64,000 bases of DNA. It comes from Dongshaea marina. GTDB taxonomy: Bacteria > Pseudomonadota > Gammaproteobacteria > Enterobacterales > Aeromonadaceae. A program made the translations under genes and the position numbers. The notes beneath the pieces are model-generated. The model had not been told where the DNA came from. It worked only from the letters and a program-made list of their open reading frames with translations, and made no database searches. Every line of letters starts with the position of its first letter. Position 1 is the stretch's first letter. The stretch is taken from positions 3,609,658-3,673,657 of the forward strand of contig NZ_CP028897.1 of assembly GCF_003072645.1 (NCBI RefSeq), in the 5' to 3' direction. Shown one piece after another: positions 35,776-44,939 of the stretch.

Positions 35776-37227
35776 TTATGATTTAGAAGGTTCCTGAGGT
35801 TTTTGGGCGTTATTATCCCAGATCCCCTCAACCACCTTACCCTTGAGTTCAGGGTAGTCATTGAGATCAAAGGTGGGCAGCTTGCCTGCATCCAGCTGGC
35901 GGTTATAGTCTTTGGCCAATTTGACCGCGACGCCGGATAAGAGCAGGATCGCGACCAGGTTAATCAGTGCCATGATCCCCATGGAGGCATCGGCCATCGC
36001 CCAGACCACAGGTAGCTCCCCCATGGCCCCAAACATCACCATTGCCAGCACACAGATCCTGAACAGGGTCAGTCCCGCCTTATGGTTATGCTCGAGAAAA
36101 ATCAGGTTGTTCTCGGCATACATGTAGTTCGCCACAATCGAGGTAAAGGCGAAGAACAGGATGGCGATGGCGATGAAGGTATTTCCCCAGCCCCCTACTT
36201 CGGCAGACAGAGCCCTCTGGGTGAGCTCGATTCCGGTGATCCCTGAGCCCGGCTCAAACTGCCCGGAAACCAGGATAATTGAGGCGGTACAGGTACAGAT
36301 CACGATCGTATCCATGAACACCCCCAGCATCTGCACATAGCCCTGGGATGCCGGATGCGGCGGGTAAGGGGTCGCAGTCGCTGCCGCGTTTGGTGCCGAA
36401 CCCATACCTGCTTCATTCGAGAACAAGCCGCGCTTGATACCGTTCATCATCGCCTGAGAGATGGCAAAACCAACGGCGCCCCCTCCGGCTTGCTCCAGTC
36501 CGAAGGCGGACTTAACGATGAGGGAGATGATCCCGGGCAGCTCACCTATGTTCATCATGACAACCACCAGGGCAATCAACAGATAGATGAGCGCCATGAA
36601 GGGCACCACCAACTCCGCAAAGCGGGCGATGGCCCGGATCCCGCCGAAGATGATCAGTCCGGCTGCAATCACAATTGCAAGACCCGTCCCCCAGCTTGGA
36701 ATATTGAATGCCACCTGCATCGCGGCCGAGATCGAGTTAGCCTGCACCGCATTAAACACCAGGCCAAAGGCGAGCAGTAAGCACAAAGAGAACAGGACTC
36801 CCATCCAGCGTGCTCCCAGACCCAGCTCCATGTAATAAGCGGGCCCGCCCCGATAGTTCCCGTCATCATCTTTCACTTTGTAAAGCTGTGCCAGGGTACT
36901 TTCGGCAAATGCAGTGGCCATCCCGATGATGGCAATCAGCCACATCCAGAAAATGGCTCCCGGCCCTCCCAGGTAGAGGGCTACCGCAACCCCGGCGAGA
37001 TTTCCCGTTCCCACTCTTGCCGCCAGGCTGGTACACAGAGCCTGGAACGAGGAGATCCCTGCAGCATCGGCTTGGCGGCTGTTTTTCAGAACCGAGAACA
37101 TGTGGCCAAAGTGGCGGATCTGGATAAATCCAAAGCGGAGGGTGAAGTAAGCCCCGGCGAATAGCAGCAGATAGATGAGGATTTTTCCCCACAGCAAACC
37201 ATTGATAGCAGCAATCAATTGTTCCAT
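35776..37227 (-). CDS. Sodium/alanine symporter family protein (AGCS)
   Basis: Inner-membrane amino-acid:cation symporter of 483 residues with about ten or eleven hydrophobic helices. Family hallmarks: QALCTSLAARVGTGNLAGVA near residue 62, GGPGAIFWMWLIAIIGMAT, YRGGPAYYME, GLFSNEAGMGSAPNAAATA and GFIQIRHF. Members carry alanine or glycine, some glutamine, with sodium. The C-terminal 40 residues are a hydrophilic tail. The gene is divergent from a peptide-binding-protein gene. A CRP-like site and repeated TGTCACA elements lie between them, suggesting control by carbon state. Confidence 0.92.
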   Translation of the reverse strand: MEQLIAAINGLLWGKILIYLLLFAGAYFTLRFGFIQIRHFGHMFSVLKNSRQADAAGISSFQALCTSLAARVGTGNLAGVAVALYLGGPGAIFWMWLIAIIGMATAFAESTLAQLYKVKDDDGNYRGGPAYYMELGLGARWMGVLFSLCLLLAFGLVFNAVQANSISAAMQVAFNIPSWGTGLAIVIAAGLIIFGGIRAIARFAELVVPFMALIYLLIALVVVMMNIGELPGIISLIVKSAFGLEQAGGGAVGFAISQAMMNGIKRGLFSNEAGMGSAPNAAATATPYPPHPASQGYVQMLGVFMDTIVICTCTASIILVSGQFEPGSGITGIELTQRALSAEVGGWGNTFIAIAILFFAFTSIVANYMYAENNLIFLEHNHKAGLTLFRICVLAMVMFGAMGELPVVWAMADASMGIMALINLVAILLLSGVAVKLAKDYNRQLDAGKLPTFDLNDYPELKGKVVEGIWDNNAQKPQEPSKS

Positions 37228-37247
37228 TGTAAACCCTCTTTATCAGG

Positions 37248-37261
37248 TGTGATCTGTCACA
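37248..37261. promoter_or_regulatory. Palindrome TGTGA-N4-TCACA before the symporter gene
   Basis: TGTGATCTGTCACA is a perfect inverted repeat with a 4-base centre, 21 bases upstream of the symporter ATG. The short centre excludes a standard CRP site. The regulator is unknown. Confidence 0.5.
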
Positions 37262-37335
37262 TTTTTATTAGCGTTGTTTTTTTAATCGCATAAATTACAA
37301 GCGCCGCAGACTAGCATACGCACCAAAAAACAGCG

Positions 37336-37351
37336 CGTGATCCAGATCACA
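37336..37351. promoter_or_regulatory. CRP-like site in symporter/oppA region
   Basis: CGTGATCCAGATCACA matches TGTGA-N6-TCACA at nine of ten positions. It lies in the 431-bp divergent region, 109 bases from the symporter start and about 310 from the peptide-binding gene. Three further TGTCACA-type half sites occur at about 37497, 37516 and 37630. Confidence 0.7.
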
Positions 37352-37658
37352 GTTCAATATTCACAAAACCCCCAGGCAACCAAAAATCCACCAGCAGATC
37401 ACATAAAACAAACAATGCATCGTAATTCCAAACACAAAAACCGCTTTGCGATATCGAAAATGAGACCAAATTATTGTTTAAGTCTATTTCACAATATGTC
37501 ACAGCGTAACCCCGGGTCACAATTTGTTTACCTTTACCCTATAGCTATTCACTCCTGGGTAATATTTATGCACTCTGAAGGCTCCATCAAGATTGATGGC
37601 ATGAATTAGAAATCAAAGGAACACCCTGATGTGACAGTCATTTCAACATGGAGTTTTT

Positions 37659-39296
37659 ATGTCCCCCAATCCTCTTTTTCGATTTACACTTTTTTGCTGT
37701 GCTCTCTTCTCACTCGGCTTATCAACCCTGTCTCAGGCCGAAGCTACAAGCCCTTCTACGCAACTCGCCAAGGTTCAGCAGCTGATCCGTGGCAATCGTG
37801 CAGAGCCCGCGACCCTGGATCCACAAAAGGTTGAGGGAGTCCCAGCTTCCAACATCCTTGCGGATCTCTTTGAGGGGCTGGTCTCCATCGGCCCACAGGG
37901 TATGATGGTTCCGGGAATCGCCACCCACTGGGAAAACAGCAATAACCAGATCTATACCTTCCACCTTCGCCACGCCAAGTGGTCCGATGGAACGCCGTTA
38001 ACGGCTAAAGATTTCGTGTTTGCCTGGAGAAGAGCGGTCGATCCCAAGCTTGCCTCGCCATACAGCTGGTTTGTTCAGGAAGCCCATATCACAAATGCCG
38101 ATGCCATCGTCAATGGCAAGCTCCCTCCCTCAAAACTGGGAGTTGAGGCACTGGATCCTTACACGCTTAAAGTCGAGCTATCTCAACCGGTCCCCTACTT
38201 TGTGCAGATGCTGGCCAACACTACCTTCTATCCTGTGCCACAAAAGGTGGTTGAGAAGTATGGTGAGAAGTGGACCCGCCCCGAGCACATGGTTTCAGAC
38301 GGTGCGTATCAGCTTAAAAGCTGGGTGGTGAATGAAAAGATAGTCGCGGTGCGCAACCCCTACTACTGGAACAACAGCCAGACCCATATCAACCAGGTCA
38401 CCTACCTGCCGGTCACTAAGCCGAACACCGAGGTAAATCGCTACATGGCCGGAGGAATGGACATGACCTACCAGATCCCGACCGATCCAGCCCAGTATCA
38501 CCGGCTAAAGGAGGATATGGGGAATGAGCTTCAAACATCCGGGGTGATCGGCAACTACTACTACAGCTTCAATATGAAGCGTAAGCCGCTTAATGATGTC
38601 CGGGTGCGCAAGGCTCTGGCCTATGCGATTGACCGTGAAATCATCGCCAAAGATGTGTTGGGCGAAGGGCAGCTCGCCGCCTATACCTTTACCCCGCCGG
38701 CAACGGCTGGCTTTACCAAACCGAGCCTGCCCTGGGAGAAGTGGTCTCAGAAAGAGCTGGATCAAAAGGCTCTCACACTGATGAAGCAGGCGGGATATGG
38801 CCCGGAGCACCCACTGAAAGTCACCCTGCTTTACAGCCCCCATGGTTATGATAAGAAAATTGCTCTCGCCATCGCCTCGATGTGGAAAAAGCTCGGGATT
38901 GATGTCTCGCTGAATAATCAGGAGTGGAAGGTCTACCTGGATACGCTCAAGCAGTTTAATTTCGATATTGCGGTCACCGACTGGTATGGGGACTATAACG
39001 AGCCCAGCACCTTCCTGGGGCTGTTGCTATGTGGTAACCCTCAGAACAACAGCGCCTACTGCAACAAAGAGTATGACAGCATCTATCAGCACAGCGCCCG
39101 TCTGACCACCGCCAGGGAGCGTGCCCAATCCTATGACGCGCTGGAGGAGATCATCAACCGCGACATGCCGGTCGCCCCGATCTTTGACTTCGTCACCACC
39201 CGGCTGGTCAAGCCCTATGTCGGCGGCTACTCAGATAACCCGCTAGACAAGGTCTACACCCGCAAACTCTATATCAAGGCGCATCAAGTCAGCTAA
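37659..39296 (+). CDS. Periplasmic oligopeptide-binding protein, OppA/MppA family
   Basis: A 545-residue SBP family 5 protein. The signal peptide (RFTLFCCALFSLGLSTLSQA) is followed by the mature start, with RGNRAEPATLDPQKVEGVPA, the WSDGTPLTAKDFVFAWRRAVDP box, and DVRVRKALAYAIDRE. These features bind peptides of 2-5 residues in OppA and murein tripeptide in MppA. There is no oppBCDF here, so it either uses a transporter encoded elsewhere or has a separate role. GGAG precedes the ATG. The neighbouring permease gene is an APC carrier, not a partner. A hairpin follows. Confidence 0.93.
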   Translation: MSPNPLFRFTLFCCALFSLGLSTLSQAEATSPSTQLAKVQQLIRGNRAEPATLDPQKVEGVPASNILADLFEGLVSIGPQGMMVPGIATHWENSNNQIYTFHLRHAKWSDGTPLTAKDFVFAWRRAVDPKLASPYSWFVQEAHITNADAIVNGKLPPSKLGVEALDPYTLKVELSQPVPYFVQMLANTTFYPVPQKVVEKYGEKWTRPEHMVSDGAYQLKSWVVNEKIVAVRNPYYWNNSQTHINQVTYLPVTKPNTEVNRYMAGGMDMTYQIPTDPAQYHRLKEDMGNELQTSGVIGNYYYSFNMKRKPLNDVRVRKALAYAIDREIIAKDVLGEGQLAAYTFTPPATAGFTKPSLPWEKWSQKELDQKALTLMKQAGYGPEHPLKVTLLYSPHGYDKKIALAIASMWKKLGIDVSLNNQEWKVYLDTLKQFNFDIAVTDWYGDYNEPSTFLGLLLCGNPQNNSAYCNKEYDSIYQHSARLTTARERAQSYDALEEIINRDMPVAPIFDFVTTRLVKPYVGGYSDNPLDKVYTRKLYIKAHQVS

Positions 39297-39304
39297 CTCA
39301 GTCC

Positions 39305-39327
39305 CCCACCTGCCTGTCGCAGGTGGG
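39305..39327 (+). terminator. Hairpin after the peptide-binding gene
   Basis: Arms CCCACCTGC and GCAGGTGGG with loop CTGTC, eight bases after the stop, followed by pyrimidine-rich AGATCTCCTTCCTT. Confidence 0.7.
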
Positions 39328-39623
39328 AGATCTCCTTCCTTAAGGTCCCTTCAATAAAAAGTCAAAATCTGTTGAATTTGTAAAAAGATTAGCTTTCTTT
39401 AGCTAATTCACTTTCACCCCGGGAGTAAATATTATATTTTCCTTGCCCTTATCCGTTCAGAATTAAATCTATCCTGACCAGGATAGACTGAATAATTTAG
39501 TGTAGTGCTCGCTCTTCCCGCCCGGCAGTCCGATCCAATCTCTGCTGGGTTGTGGAGCAATTAACGGCCGCTGCATACACTCGATTTAACTGTTGAATAA
39601 GTCACAGCAAGGTAACTGGCAAG
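39328..39623. other. Region upstream of APC permease
   Basis: About 300 AT-rich bases with no gene. An inverted pair ATCCTGACCAGGAT lies at about 39471-39484, a possible operator, which is not assigned to a regulator. Confidence 0.35.
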
Positions 39624-41006
39624 ATGAAAGACTCCCTGAAGCCCAAATTTGGACTGTTCACCGCCTTCACCATGGTGGTGGGGACCGTGGTTGGTATTGG
39701 CATCTACTTTAAGGCAACACCAATCCTGGCGAATACGGGAGGCTCTGAGCATTTTGCCCTGATCGCCTGGGTCAGCGGCGCTCTTTTGACCATTATCGCC
39801 GGAGTCGTGGTCTCTGAGCTTGCCAGCATGACCCAAAACACTGGAGGACTACAGTCGTTTGGCGATCAGACCTGGGGCAGAGCCTTCGGTTTTGTGATCG
39901 GCTGGAGTCAGTCGGTGCTCTATATGCCGTTGACCCTCAGTATCATCTCTTTTTACTCGGCTACCTTTACCCTGATGTTTCTGGGGTGGCCCCTTAGCCT
40001 TAAAAACCTGATGCTGTTTACCTATGGCTACTACATAGTGATCAACGGGATTAACTTTATCTCCTCCTCCCTGGCCGGTCACCTGCAAAAAGTAATGACA
40101 GTGCTTAAGCTGATCCCGCTGCTGGGGATCGCCATCACCGGGCTATTTTTTAGCGGTGACGCCTCCACCAGCCTGCAGATGAGCGGCGCTACTGTCAAAG
40201 ATCTCTCAGCCTTTACCGCCATCTCTACCGCGATGATCCCTGTGCTGTTTGCCTTCGAGGGGTGGATCTTTGCCTCAACGGTTGCCCGCGAGATCAAAAA
40301 CCCTCAGCGTAACCTGCCAATCGCAATCATCGGCGGGATCGTGGTAATTGCCGCCGTCTATCTGCTGTTCACCATCGGCCTGTTGCATGTGGCTCCGGGT
40401 GCAGAGTACGCCTACAACTCGGGTGAAGTGAATGTGTTCAGCGCGGCCAATGTGCTGTTTGGCCCCCTGGGAGGAAAGATCATCCAGTGCTTCATCGTGA
40501 TCTCTGCTTTGGGAGTCCTCAATGGCTATTCTCTCTACTCCCTGAGAATGCCCTACTCACTGGCACTTCGCGGTCCCTTCCCCGGTTCCAAAAAACTATT
40601 GAAGATATCGCCTCGCACCAATATCCCCAGCAACTCAGCCCTGTTTATGAACTGCTGGACCCTGGTTGTCATCAGCATCGGCTTTGGACTCTATGGACTG
40701 GGACAAAGCCATGTGTTTGATATTTTTGGCGATGTTCCGGTAGCTCTCTTCTATATCTTCTACCTGACCATCATTGCCGGGATCTGGCGACTACGTTACA
40801 CCCGCCCTCAGGCACCCCGCCCCTTCCGGGTGCCATTTTTGCCACTGCTGGCGCTGATCGCCATCCTGGGCTCTGCCTATGCCGTGTATGGTGCCTTTAT
40901 CTCCCACCCCTACTACATGCTGGGCTCGGTCGTGGTCGCCCTGCTGGGATTGGTTATCTATAAAAAATATAAGATTGCAGCCCAGCACGGCGAACAAGAG
41001 CACTAA
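39624..41006 (+). CDS. APC-family amino acid permease
   Basis: Inner-membrane permease of 460 residues with about twelve hydrophobic helices. The first helix FTMVVGTVVGIGIYFKATPIL has the GxGI(F/Y) substrate-binding motif of the APC superfamily; AFEGWIFASTVAREIKNPQRNLP is the conserved TM6-loop pattern. It belongs among the cationic or neutral amino-acid permeases and exchangers. Which substrate it moves is not evident. A hairpin follows directly. It stands between a peptide-binding protein and a CBS-domain protein, with no shared operon signals. Confidence 0.88.
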   Translation: MKDSLKPKFGLFTAFTMVVGTVVGIGIYFKATPILANTGGSEHFALIAWVSGALLTIIAGVVVSELASMTQNTGGLQSFGDQTWGRAFGFVIGWSQSVLYMPLTLSIISFYSATFTLMFLGWPLSLKNLMLFTYGYYIVINGINFISSSLAGHLQKVMTVLKLIPLLGIAITGLFFSGDASTSLQMSGATVKDLSAFTAISTAMIPVLFAFEGWIFASTVAREIKNPQRNLPIAIIGGIVVIAAVYLLFTIGLLHVAPGAEYAYNSGEVNVFSAANVLFGPLGGKIIQCFIVISALGVLNGYSLYSLRMPYSLALRGPFPGSKKLLKISPRTNIPSNSALFMNCWTLVVISIGFGLYGLGQSHVFDIFGDVPVALFYIFYLTIIAGIWRLRYTRPQAPRPFRVPFLPLLALIAILGSAYAVYGAFISHPYYMLGSVVVALLGLVIYKKYKIAAQHGEQEH

Positions 41007-41009
41007 GAA

Positions 41010-41054
41010 TGACTCCCCACTCAGGCTCTTCGCAGCTGTGAGTGGGGAGAGTCA
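41010..41054 (+). terminator. Long hairpin after the APC permease
   Basis: Arms TGACTCCCCACTCA and its complement, with a 2-base bulge and a 15-base loop. It starts three bases after the stop. No T-run follows, so it may stabilise the mRNA end as much as terminate. Confidence 0.55.
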
Positions 41055-41273
41055 CCTCAGGCGATCCACTAGCTGAACCTCACCTAAACAAATAATTAAC
41101 ATCTATTTTTCATCTTTGAAACTTTCTGTTAGGGTAGATCTCTGCCGGGGAAGATCAGCGAACTCACCTTTTTGCCTTTCATTTCTGATCCCTGACCCTT
41201 GGGTCAACCCCTGGTATCTCTTTTCATAACTGCCGCTTCTCACCACCGGGAAGCTGAGCAAGGAGGCCAATCC

Positions 41274-41744
41274 ATGCTAATCCAAGATGTCATGAGTCGT
41301 GCTGTAAAATCTGTTTCTCCCGAAACCAGCTTGCAGGAGGTTGCATCCCTGATGTGCCTGCAGCGCTTCTCCTCTATTCCAGTCATCGATAGCCAGGGGA
41401 TCCTGACCGGTGTGATCGCCGAGCGCGATATTCTTAAGTTCCTGTTTCCGGATATTAAAGATCTGATGGAGAGTCCCAGCGCGATTAACTTTCAGGCCCT
41501 GGAACAAGACTATCGCAAGATCTTCTCGATGACAGCTGCCGAGCTGATGAGTAAGCAAGTGATCAGTGTGACGCCCGATTACCCCCTGCTAAAAGCGGTC
41601 GCAGTGATGGCTCGCCACAACTTCAGACGCATTCCTGTGACCCAGGAGGGTGTTCTGGTGGGTATGGTCAGCATGGGGGATATTCACCGTGCAACCTTCA
41701 TCAAGAGCTTTTCAGGCAGCCCGCAGCTCACAGAAACCGCTTGA
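41274..41744 (+). CDS. CBS-domain pair protein
   Basis: A 156-residue cytoplasmic protein made of two CBS motifs. The first is MLIQDVMSRAVKSVSPETSL...FSSIPVIDSQGILTGVIAERDIL (1-65), the second ELMSKQVISVTPDYPLLKAVA...FRRIPVTQEGVLVGMVSMGDIHR (94-146). Such Bateman pairs bind adenine nucleotides and often regulate transport or metabolism. AGGAGG precedes the ATG at 41274, which rejects the longer frame from 41199. No effector domain is fused. The target is unknown. Confidence 0.9.
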   Translation: MLIQDVMSRAVKSVSPETSLQEVASLMCLQRFSSIPVIDSQGILTGVIAERDILKFLFPDIKDLMESPSAINFQALEQDYRKIFSMTAAELMSKQVISVTPDYPLLKAVAVMARHNFRRIPVTQEGVLVGMVSMGDIHRATFIKSFSGSPQLTETA

Positions 41745-41851
41745 TTTTTATGGCGCCGCCAGGCGCCTGTTTTAAACCTTTGGCAGATCTGCCATCATTA
41801 AAACTACACAAGGAGAGATTGCAGCCAACGAGCCGAACTAAGGAGTTGTGG

Positions 41852-42270
41852 ATGCGCCATGTAGCCTGGAATACCCCCTTTCATAAGTACTCTCCCAGCA
41901 TTGAACTTGCAGGAATCGAAACCGACGATCAGGGATTTATCGTCGTCGTCGCCCCCAATGGCCCCGACTGCTATCCCAAATGGGCGGTCGCCTTCCACAA
42001 CTTGGTGGCCTATCAGATGCTCCCGGCTCAGACCTCCCTTCCCCAGACGTTTCCCCTTCCCCCGGATGCTACCCAGTGCAGCTATATTATTGAAAAATCC
42101 CCTGGATAGAGGAACTCACCCGCTTGGCTCGTCTGGGTCTTCAACAACCTTTCACTTTGTGCCATTATCTGCTGCTTGGACAGGGACACGTGTTGCATCT
42201 GATCGCCGATGAGCAGCCCAGCTTTATGCCGATTAATCAGCCGCGTCATTTCAAATCCAAAAAGGTGTAG
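41852..42270 (+). pseudogene. Unknown protein of about 139 residues, frameshifted
   Basis: Starts MRHVAWNTPFHKYSPSIELA with AAGGAG upstream. The first frame stops at 42109 just after IIEKSPG. One extra C in the run 42099-42102 would join it to IEELTRLARLGLQQPFTLC and on to the stop at 42268-42270. Both parts are free of other damage. The restored protein has no family I recognise; it is soluble, without a signal peptide. It lies between the CBS gene and the LuxR gene. Confidence 0.7.
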
Positions 42271-42394
42271 ATTTTTTAAACAATTGAGGGTATAAATACG
42301 CACCTTAATGGGCTCACAGCTGAGTCACTTTGAATTTTTTGGTGCTGTATTCACCTTTCTCTAGCGCTCTATTGACTTGCCTAAAGGAGTCGAG

Positions 42395-43183
42395 ATGTAT
42401 TCGCAACCTGCTGCACAATCTATCCAACCTGCTCGTATTCGTCATGCTGAAATGGTCAAAGAGTTGACCGGTAGCCTCCTGGATATCGAAGGGGTCGTAG
42501 CCTGTGTCGTCATGATCATTCTTCGTGGCGGAGAGCGCAGCTGGCTTAGCTGCAGTAAGAGTAATAGTAACAACCAGGTCAGTTGTGACTTCTTTAAAAA
42601 TGGCCTGTATCGTGCCGATATCCTAACTCAGGGAGCCTTTCTCGGTAAAAACCGGGTGATCTTTCCTGAGGAGTATGTGCACCTGGATGAGCTGGAAAAA
42701 AGTTATTTCCAACACCTGCTGAGCTACGGCCTGCACCGCTGCTATTCGCTGGCGCGCAGCTGCTCGGATTGTCATATTCTGGTTCACTGCTACAGTGATG
42801 AATCTCCGACAAACCCGTTCCAGTTTTATGAAAGAACGGTTTCACCGCTGGAGCAGTTTACCGCGCAATTTATTGATCGCACCATGGAGCTCTACTGTGA
42901 GGAGCTGCCGCAGCTGAGTTACTCGCGCTTCTCCCAGGACGAAAAATACCGTCAGCATGTCCTGACACGTCGCTCCGACCTGCCTGAAACCCAATTCAGT
43001 CGTTCAGAGCTGCAGGTCCTGTACTGGAGTGCTCAGGGTAAGACCGCCGAAGAGATCGCCTTTGTGCTGGATATCTCTCACCATACGGTCAAAACCTATC
43101 GCCACCGCTTGATCAAAAAGCTCAATGCAACCAATATGACCCATGCGGTCTATCTGGGAAAACAGCTTTCGCTGATCCCCTAA
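42395..43183 (+). CDS. LuxR-family transcriptional regulator
   Basis: A 262-residue regulator. The C-terminal helix-turn-helix (about 200-255) reads FSRSELQVLYWSAQGKTAEEIAFVLDISHHTVKTYRHRLIKKLNATN, split here as FSRSELQVLYWSAQG and KTAEEIAFVLDISHHTVKTY: a typical GerE/LuxR domain. The first 190 residues contain no receiver motif and no clear match to the acyl-homoserine-lactone domain; five Cys occur between about 60 and 130. AAAGGAG precedes the ATG at 42395. It lies just upstream of the ypdA unit with a terminator between. The ligand is unknown. Confidence 0.85.
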   Translation: MYSQPAAQSIQPARIRHAEMVKELTGSLLDIEGVVACVVMIILRGGERSWLSCSKSNSNNQVSCDFFKNGLYRADILTQGAFLGKNRVIFPEEYVHLDELEKSYFQHLLSYGLHRCYSLARSCSDCHILVHCYSDESPTNPFQFYERTVSPLEQFTAQFIDRTMELYCEELPQLSYSRFSQDEKYRQHVLTRRSDLPETQFSRSELQVLYWSAQGKTAEEIAFVLDISHHTVKTYRHRLIKKLNATNMTHAVYLGKQLSLIP

Positions 43184-43212
43184 GCCGGTGGTCGCACCAT
43201 GAATCCCAAGAG

Positions 43213-43237
43213 GACCAGGGCTTGCCCTGGTCTTTTT
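43213..43237 (+). terminator. Terminator of the luxR gene
   Basis: Stem GACCAGGGC/GCCCTGGTC with a 2-base loop followed by TTTTT. Confidence 0.93.
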
Positions 43238-43273
43238 ATTTCCCATCACAATAAAGCAGGATGAGGCACAGGT

Positions 43274-44932
43274 ATGTATCAGGAACAGTTGATGATGTTA
43301 CTCGGGGTATTAGAGCGAGCGGCGTTACTCTTCATGGTCCTGTTCCTGCTGACCCGTACCACACTATTCCAGCAGCTGTTTAAAAAGCGCGAGTTCAAAC
43401 CCACGGAGCTTGCTCTGATCTCGGGATTATTCATCCTGTTTGCGGTGTTCAGCACCTATACCGGGATCCGGGTAGCCGGCTCCCTGGTAAATGTGCGGAT
43501 TATCGCGATCCTCTCCGGTGGGATCCTGTTTGGTCCCTGGGTCGGCATTCCTGCCGGGCTGATCTCCGGAGTTCACCGCTACATCATAGATGTGGGTGGT
43601 GTCACCTCGATCCCCTGCCTCATCTCCAGCATAGTGGCAGGCCTGCTCGGAACCTGGATCCACCTGCGCTGCAAGAAAAATCAGTACTGGATCTATGGCA
43701 TGCTCAGTGCCATGACCTGTGAGATCCTGACCATGCTGCTGATTGTCGCGCTCTCTCCCCAGAGCGGCCCGGGGATCGTCAAGCTCATCGCGTTTCCTAT
43801 GATTGCCGGCACCGCCTGTATTGGCCTGATTATCAAGCTCATCCAGGGGCTGGATGATGAGATGGAGCTCATCGCTGCCCGCCAGGCCAAGCTGGCACTG
43901 AACATCGCCAACCAGACCCTTCCCTACTTTCGGGAAAATCATCCGGACTCACTCAAGCGGGTGTGCCAGATCATCCGAGACGACATAGGTGCCGATGCGG
44001 TCGCCATCACAGATACCCAGGAGGTCCGGGCCTATGTGGGAGTCGGTGAGCAGGCCCATTCCTCGGATAAGCTATGGGAGATAAGCCCCATCACCCGCCA
44101 GGCGGTCCAGAGCCGGCAGTTGATCCTAAGCAATGATCTCACCGATAACCTGTTTCGCTCTTTGCTGATCATCCCGCTGACCGAAAATGAACAGATCTCC
44201 GGGACCCTCAAGATCTACTACCGCAAGAAGCACAAGATCACCCAGTCCCTCCAGGAGATGGCGATCGGCCTGTCCCATCTCATCTCGACCCAGCTTGAGG
44301 TATCACGGATTGAGCAGCTCAAGAGTATGGCGAGCAAGGCGGAGTTTTCGGCACTGCAAAGTAAGATTAATCCGCACTTTCTGTTCAATGCTCTCAATGC
44401 CATCTCCTCTCTGATACGGATCCGTCCCGATGATGCCAGAGCCCTGATCGCACATCTGGCGGATTTTCTGCGCTTTAACCTGGAGCGCGGCCAGGAGATG
44501 ATCGATCTTCAGGAGGAGCTCAAACAGGTCAGAGACTATATCTCCATCGAACAAGCCCGCTTTGGTAAAAAACTTAAGGTGGAGTTTGATGTGGATCCCG
44601 TGGATTGCCAAATCCCCTCTTTGTTGATCCAGCCTCTGGTGGAAAACGCGATCCAGCACGGCATCCAGCCCAATCGGGGTCCGGGGGTCGTCACCATTAT
44701 CGTCAAACAGCTAAGCGATCGGATCAAAATCACGATCCGCGACTCGGGTCGAGGGATCAGCCACCGGGTGATCGAGCGACTGCGTCTTGGCAAAATGCCA
44801 AGCCAGAGCATCGGCCTGATGAATGTCGATCAGCGGGTGCTCCTCACCTATGGTCACAGACTTGAGATCAAACGGCTGGAGCCCGGCACCGAGATCTGCT
44901 TTTATATCCAGGAGCATCCGGAAAAAAAATGA
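43274..44932 (+). CDS. ypdA: Sensor histidine kinase YpdA (PyrS), LytS family
   Basis: Membrane sensor kinase of 552 residues. The N-terminal 5TM-LYT region (about 1-190) has SLVNVRIIAILSGGILFGPW and GLISGVHRYIIDVGGVTSIP, very close to E. coli YpdA. A GAF domain follows (about 220-345), then the LytS kinase region with the phospho-His motif LQSKINPHFLFNALNAISSL and the ATPase box RDSGRGI. In E. coli YpdA senses external pyruvate with YpdB. It is followed after seven bases by ypdB. The closing segment KRLEPGTEICFYI also matches YpdA rather than BtsS. Confidence 0.92.
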   Translation: MYQEQLMMLLGVLERAALLFMVLFLLTRTTLFQQLFKKREFKPTELALISGLFILFAVFSTYTGIRVAGSLVNVRIIAILSGGILFGPWVGIPAGLISGVHRYIIDVGGVTSIPCLISSIVAGLLGTWIHLRCKKNQYWIYGMLSAMTCEILTMLLIVALSPQSGPGIVKLIAFPMIAGTACIGLIIKLIQGLDDEMELIAARQAKLALNIANQTLPYFRENHPDSLKRVCQIIRDDIGADAVAITDTQEVRAYVGVGEQAHSSDKLWEISPITRQAVQSRQLILSNDLTDNLFRSLLIIPLTENEQISGTLKIYYRKKHKITQSLQEMAIGLSHLISTQLEVSRIEQLKSMASKAEFSALQSKINPHFLFNALNAISSLIRIRPDDARALIAHLADFLRFNLERGQEMIDLQEELKQVRDYISIEQARFGKKLKVEFDVDPVDCQIPSLLIQPLVENAIQHGIQPNRGPGVVTIIVKQLSDRIKITIRDSGRGISHRVIERLRLGKMPSQSIGLMNVDQRVLLTYGHRLEIKRLEPGTEICFYIQEHPEKK

Positions 44933-44939
44933 GGCCATG

